This document shows, piece after piece, positions 60,061 through 64,000 of a stretch of 64,000 bases of DNA. Source of the DNA: Acidobacteriota bacterium. Its GTDB lineage: Bacteria; Acidobacteriota; Blastocatellia; Pyrinomonadales; Pyrinomonadaceae. The position numbers were made by a program, and so were the translations under genes. The stretch spans positions 1-64,000 of the forward strand of contig JAOAPY010000037.1 in NCBI GenBank assembly GCA_025463135.1. The letters are read 5' to 3'. Positions within the stretch are counted from its first letter, which is position 1. Each line of letters starts with the position of its first letter. Below the pieces are notes generated by a model. It made no database searches and had not been told where the DNA came from. It saw only the letters and a list, made by a program, of their open reading frames with translations.

Positions 60061-61024
60061 TCTGACTGACGCTGCTACACCCCTCAGCGAAGGCTGCGCA
60101 GAGTGTCTACGGACTGGGGACGATTGGGTGCATCTGCGTCTTTGCCTTACCTGTGGACATGTTGGTTGTTGCGATGATTCCGCAAACAAACATGCCACGG
60201 CGCACTTTCATGCAATGGGTCATCCGGTTATCGAATCGCTCGAGCCGGGCGAGGCTTGGCGCTGGTGCTACGTTGACGAAATTCTCTTTCCATCCGAGGA
60301 CGGTGTGATGAAGTCGTATCCAGCAGAAAATCATAACGTGGCGCCTGGCTATATTCGATCACCGAATATTTCGAGCGAAGAGAATACGCCTGCGTGGCGT
60401 CAGTCTCTGCCATTGGTCGGCGATATAGCCGCGGGGGTCCGCAGTGGAGGAATGTTCAAATCAATTTGCCGGCGTGTGCGCCGGTGCAATAAGAAAAACC
60501 TGGAACCGACAATCGAATTGGCCGTGGAAATTGCTCGTGAAGGCAGAGAGGGTCGGCGCATTGGGACGCTCTTTACTTTTGGTGACGCTGATCGAGTGCT
60601 GGCGCGCTCGCGTCCGCTGATTCTTGACCCCTTGGCGGGGCACCCCGATCAGTCGCGAGAGATCAGAGACCCAAATCTTCGCGGGACCATAAAGGAACTC
60701 GCGCAGCTTGACGGCGCCTTTGTGGTTTCGGATCAAGGCATCGTCGTCTCGGCCTGTCGTTATCTTGACGCGATGGCTTCTGACGTGGTGTTGCCATATG
60801 GCATGGCCAGTCGTCATCTGGCGGGGGCTTCGATCTCGCAGGTGACGGACGCAGTGGCGATAGTCGTTTCTGAAAGCTCGATGGTGAGAGTTTTCGATGA
60901 CGGCAGACTAGTGGCTGAAATCATTCCCGAACTGTGGTTGATGGACCACTACAATGTGCAGCTATCCCAGCCTTACGAGGAAGAGCGCCTGGGTGACCTG
61001 GCTGTGATTACAGCCAAACCATGA
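60014..61024 (+). CDS. UBP-type zinc finger fused to a DisA-like diadenylate cyclase domain
   Basis: A 336-aa protein. A UBP zinc finger (about residues 12-90) has the Cys/His ligands C12-H14, CAEC, CLTCGHVGC and HFHAMGHP, the layout of ubiquitin-hydrolase-type fingers that bind C-terminal GG tails. After a linker, residues 165-330 match the DisA_N domain: GTLFTFGDADRVL, the DGA motif in AQLDGAFVVSDQG (about 232-244), and SRHLAGASISQVTDAVAIVVSE (about 262-283). In active diadenylate cyclases the last motif reads RHR; here it is RHL, so activity is uncertain. No membrane segment. Start codon is uncertain between 60014 and 60035. The fusion suggests c-di-AMP-like signalling linked to protein-tail recognition. 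Confidence 0.8.
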   Translation: MTMTGMIMAKNCTHIDLTDAATPLSEGCAECLRTGDDWVHLRLCLTCGHVGCCDDSANKHATAHFHAMGHPVIESLEPGEAWRWCYVDEILFPSEDGVMKSYPAENHNVAPGYIRSPNISSEENTPAWRQSLPLVGDIAAGVRSGGMFKSICRRVRRCNKKNLEPTIELAVEIAREGREGRRIGTLFTFGDADRVLARSRPLILDPLAGHPDQSREIRDPNLRGTIKELAQLDGAFVVSDQGIVVSACRYLDAMASDVVLPYGMASRHLAGASISQVTDAVAIVVSESSMVRVFDDGRLVAEIIPELWLMDHYNVQLSQPYEEERLGDLAVITAKP

Positions 61025-61119
61025 TATTTGGCAGCCCTCTCAATCAGAAGAGGGTTTCATGCCATTGTCGGAGGCTCCGAAATTCTCTTGAGGTTTACGG
61101 CTGAGATAAAAAGAATCAT

Positions 61120-61764
61120 CTAGCTTTGCGTCTCTATTGACTCTCGTAATCCCAGATATTCTCTGCCCCGTTTGGTGATTCGGACATGTTGATACAAATC
61201 GCCCTTCTTTTCACGAATCCCGCCTATCGTCTGCCCTTCGACCATTTCAATGAGATCTAACGATCGCAACCGTCGTAGTTCGGTATGCAAAAGTTTCTCA
61301 TCGTAGTCACTATTGATCTGATAAGGTGACGATCTCTCGGCTAACTTCTCAAGCCGCTTCAACTCTGATTGAGTCACAAAATAGCTGAGCAGAAACTGAA
61401 GCGATTTGATTTCGTCCTTTTGCTTGCTTTGCTCTTTTTGAACTTCACGAACTTTGAAGTCGATACCCTTGCCAGAGATAGAAAGAGTGTCCAGCGTCCC
61501 GATCAAAACTGAGTTGAAAAATAAAAGCGCGGCCAGAATGATGGCGTCGGTTGTGCCAAACTTATTGCCTCCTATCAAACCAAATGGAATTGCCGCCAGA
61601 TATGCCAGACTAAGGATAGTAATTAAAACAGTGACGATCAGCGCCATCCAGTTCCTTATCACTTCTGGTAGCGCCAACTTTTTCACACCAGACTGAGTCC
61701 TGCTTTCTGGTGTGTCGCTATCGACCTCTTCGTTTCGCTTAGTGGCAGTTGTAGAGTTTTTCAT
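61120..61764 (-). CDS. Membrane protein with coiled coil and winged-helix-like C-terminus
   Basis: A 214-aa protein of unknown family. A charged N-terminus is followed by two transmembrane helices (about 40-62, MALIVTVLITILSLAYLAAI, and 72-95, DAIILAALLFFNSVLIGTL). Then come a coiled coil (about 103-140) and a C-terminal domain with LLHTELRRLRSLDLIEMVEG...YQHVRITKRGREYLGL, which reads like a winged helix with a beta wing (about 155-208). It could be a membrane-bound sensor or toxin/antitoxin-type regulator; this is not established. Convergent with the zf-UBP/DisA gene. Confidence 0.7.
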   Translation of the reverse strand: MKNSTTATKRNEEVDSDTPESRTQSGVKKLALPEVIRNWMALIVTVLITILSLAYLAAIPFGLIGGNKFGTTDAIILAALLFFNSVLIGTLDTLSISGKGIDFKVREVQKEQSKQKDEIKSLQFLLSYFVTQSELKRLEKLAERSSPYQINSDYDEKLLHTELRRLRSLDLIEMVEGQTIGGIREKKGDLYQHVRITKRGREYLGLRESIETQS

Positions 61765-62368
61765 GGTTCATCTCGCAAAGAGTTAGACTCCAAAACAAGC
61801 ATTGAACGATCAGAGGGCCCCCCTGGTCACGCGAATGATGCGGCTTATGCATGTAGCCCTGACATCACCAGCCGCAAGCAGCGATCAAGTCTGCCTTTCC
61901 CATACAGTCTGAGGACGTGCTCGACCACCGTCATGCCTTCTTCCAATACCTCCTCGCGACTGGTTGCGGCTGGTTGCGGCTGAAGGCCCAACGCCGAAAA
62001 GAAGAACCGCGGTTGCAACGGAAAGGCCAGTCGAGTGGGGGGTATCTTACCTGATCGACCAAAGATCACTACAACTAAAGCTTGATAGCGGACCCCACCT
62101 TTTGGATCATCACGCGGGTTGTGACTTCTGTTAGACTCCGTCCCCGCCTGACTTCTGATTTTACGGCCTCAGGGTCTCGGATTCCTGCAACGTTGCGATC
62201 TGAACATCGATCGCTGATGCGGCAGCTTTTGAACCCGACTGGACTCCTTATTTCAGCGTAAGAATCTTTAGTATTAGCTATTGCAGAGTGGGCTCGTGTG
62301 TTTGCCCACCCGAGGGACTGGTCAATACAAATCAAGCAACGGTTTTCGCATGCGGAGGGTTTGAGTCT
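61765..62368. other. Intergenic region, no confident gene
   Basis: Two minus-strand ORFs (61845-62069 and 62075-62335) lack ribosome-binding sites and recognisable domains. A GACTGGTTGCGGCTGGTTGC direct repeat is at about 61959. The region probably carries the promoter of the TonB-receptor-like gene. Confidence 0.45.
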
Positions 62369-64000
62369 ATGCGCAGATCAACTCAATTGTGTTTGTTCTT
62401 TCTGCTCTTGTCAGCTTCGTCGACCGTTTTTGGCCAGAGCAACTACGCGAGTCTGAGCGGCACGGTTTTCGATCCGCAACAGAATGTGATTCCAGGGGTC
62501 ACCGTGCAAATCACGTCAGAAAGCACGCGCGCATCACGTCAAATCACCAGCAATGAACAGGGAATATTTCAACTGACGGGGTTGCTGCCCGGAGACTACA
62601 AGCTATCTGTGCAGGCCACGGGATTCGCTCTGCTCACCCGGAACGTTACGCTGGAAGTAGGACAGCAGTTGACTCTTGATGTCAGCCTCAAGCTCTCGTC
62701 TCTAAGTACCAGCGTGGACGTCAAGACCGACACGGCAATCGTGCTGCGCACTACTGATGCGAGCGTCGGAGAAGTCGTCGAGCCCACTTCTATTCGCAAC
62801 CTGCCGCTCAACGGTCGCATGCTGATTGATCTGGTGCTCACGGTGCCTGGCGCGCACGAAAGTCACGGGGCGCAGGCTGGTGATATGAGTCCGCTCTACT
62901 GGCGACCCGGTCAAAGGTCGGCGGTCAGTATCGGAGGGAATCGCCCGAACGCCAACTACTTCCTGCTCGATGGGGCCACCAATACCGATCCAACGTTCAA
63001 TACGCTCAACTTTAGTCCTTCACCCGACAGCGTACAGGAATTCAGGGTACAAACCGGAAGCTATACCGCCGAGATGGGGGGAGCCGGCGGCGGCCAGATC
63101 AACATCGTCACGCGGACCGGCGCCAACCAGTTCCACGGAACCGGCTACGACTTCCTGCGCAATGGCGCTCTTGACGCCAGGTCATTTAACGAGATGGATA
63201 CGACCAATCACCTGGTGCAAAACAATTTTGGCGCGTCGCTTGGTGGTCCGATCGTTCGCAACAAGAGCTTTTTCTTCTTTAACTACGAGGCGCTGCGACA
63301 TACCAAGTCTGACACAATGATTAGTACTGTGCCCACTCTGGACGAGATCAATGGCGACTTCAGCATGAGTGGCGCGACTGTCTACAATCCGTTTAGCTCG
63401 CATGCGAATCCGAACTTTGATCCAACAAAACCAATCAGTCCCGGCAATCCTCAAAATATTCGCGATCCTTTTCCCGGCAATGTCATTCCTCAGAATCTGA
63501 TTGATTCAAAAGCGGCGTCGTTCCTGCGCCAGTACATTCCCCGGCCGAACATGGACATGGGCATGAACGGTTGCGGCATGACGATGATGGGCGTGCCAAC
63601 GGTAGTTGGCGCCGGCACCGACTGTAATAACTTTCTCGACGTCCGCAATGAACACCATGTAACGGATCAAGCGACGATTCGATTTGACCAGATGCTCAAG
63701 CGCGGGGACAGCCTGTTCGCGCGCTATTCCTTCAGTAAGGAAAAGGGCTTCATGCCTCAGAACCTGCCGGGCTTTGGCGCTCTTCATGACAATCTTTCAC
63801 AACACGGCAGCATCGGGTGGAACCGGATCATCAGTCCGAACGTGGTGAACATGGCGGCGATTACTTTTTCGCGATTATCGATGCACCGCTCATCCGAGAA
63901 TAGCGAAAGCAACGACATTGTTTCGCAACTTGGGATTCAAGGGGTAGGGTTCGGCGGCAAGGGTGCGTTTGGAGCGCCATGGTTCAATGTGCAGGGCTAC
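62369..64000 (+). CDS. Oar-like TonB-dependent receptor (cut by the window end)
   Basis: The reading frame is open from ATG 62369 to the last base (544 codons), so the gene continues outside the window. A signal peptide (LCLFFLLLSASSTVFGQ) is followed by a carboxypeptidase-regulatory-like domain (about 25-110, ASLSGTVFDPQQNVIPGVTV). Next is a plug with NLPLNGRMLIDLVLTVPGA (about 145) and NYFLLDGATNTDPTFN, then the barrel. The VQEFRVQTGSYTAEMGGAGG stretch is the family hallmark. A Met-rich insert MDMGMNGCGMTMMG (about 395) recalls the Met-rich protein at 34864, perhaps coincidental. Outer membrane. Confidence 0.88.
   Translation, partial: MRRSTQLCLFFLLLSASSTVFGQSNYASLSGTVFDPQQNVIPGVTVQITSESTRASRQITSNEQGIFQLTGLLPGDYKLSVQATGFALLTRNVTLEVGQQLTLDVSLKLSSLSTSVDVKTDTAIVLRTTDASVGEVVEPTSIRNLPLNGRMLIDLVLTVPGAHESHGAQAGDMSPLYWRPGQRSAVSIGGNRPNANYFLLDGATNTDPTFNTLNFSPSPDSVQEFRVQTGSYTAEMGGAGGGQINIVTRTGANQFHGTGYDFLRNGALDARSFNEMDTTNHLVQNNFGASLGGPIVRNKSFFFFNYEALRHTKSDTMISTVPTLDEINGDFSMSGATVYNPFSSHANPNFDPTKPISPGNPQNIRDPFPGNVIPQNLIDSKAASFLRQYIPRPNMDMGMNGCGMTMMGVPTVVGAGTDCNNFLDVRNEHHVTDQATIRFDQMLKRGDSLFARYSFSKEKGFMPQNLPGFGALHDNLSQHGSIGWNRIISPNVVNMAAITFSRLSMHRSSENSESNDIVSQLGIQGVGFGGKGAFGAPWFNVQGY

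Overview
The window looks like a chromosome segment of a Gram-negative Acidobacteriota-like bacterium, with Blastocatellia as the best guess. This rests on two very large TonB-receptor-like proteins with an N-terminal carboxypeptidase-regulatory-like domain, a TIGR02999-type ECF sigma factor, a DUF4214 secreted protease, RND efflux, KDO metabolism, and many dispersed palindromic repeats. Taxonomy is inference; there is no rRNA gene here.

Left part (about 1-10,770). A 273-bp tandem repeat and a promoter/terminator-bounded unit of unknown product precede a compact array of 24 tRNA genes (1469-8351). The array covers 19 amino acids; only Pro and an initiator Met are missing. Embedded in it are a 138-aa protein of unknown function, the RNA ligase RtcB and an HNH nuclease. 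It is followed by a Ro60/TROVE protein (Rsr) and two tandem RNAs that I read as bacterial Y RNAs. Both carry the Ro60-binding-type helix (GNCGAATG on the 5' strand) and a permuted tRNA-like module. Several tRNAs are odd: two Leu-anticodon tRNAs have a short variable loop, an Ile(UAU) tRNA has a long variable arm, and a Gln tRNA has lost its 5' part. Nearly every spacer longer than about 70 nt is an inverted repeat built from short iterated words. The combination tRNA array + RtcB + Ro60 + Y RNAs is the most interesting system in the window. It suggests a tRNA reserve, repair and quality-control island.

Middle part (10,771-40,600). In order: a secreted M12B-like metalloprotease with Calx-beta and DUF4214 regions; kdsB next to a truncated D-2-hydroxyacid dehydrogenase and a probable surface-polysaccharide GT-B protein; DUF2891; a DUF969/DUF979 permease pair; a secreted protein of unknown function; a phosphotransferase-aminotransferase fusion with a mobile repeat inserted in frame; and a signalling operon (1816-aa hybrid kinase, REC protein, PilZ-REC protein). 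These are followed by an Oar-like outer-membrane protein, a two-gene Met/His-rich probable metal locus, a GH144-like protein, a ZIP transporter and a YcaQ-like glycosylase.

Right part (40,700-64,000). An ECF sigma factor faces a four-gene minus-strand operon: a membrane protein, an HELGH metallopeptidase-like protein, its degenerate HELGL paralogue and a giant TPR protein. Next come DoxX, STAS, a GAF-GAF-sigma54 activator, an SDR enzyme, a pair of coupled small ORFs and a complete RND tripartite efflux operon. The window ends with a UBP-zinc-finger/DisA-like fusion, a membrane protein with a winged-helix-like tail, and a TonB-receptor-like gene cut by the window end.
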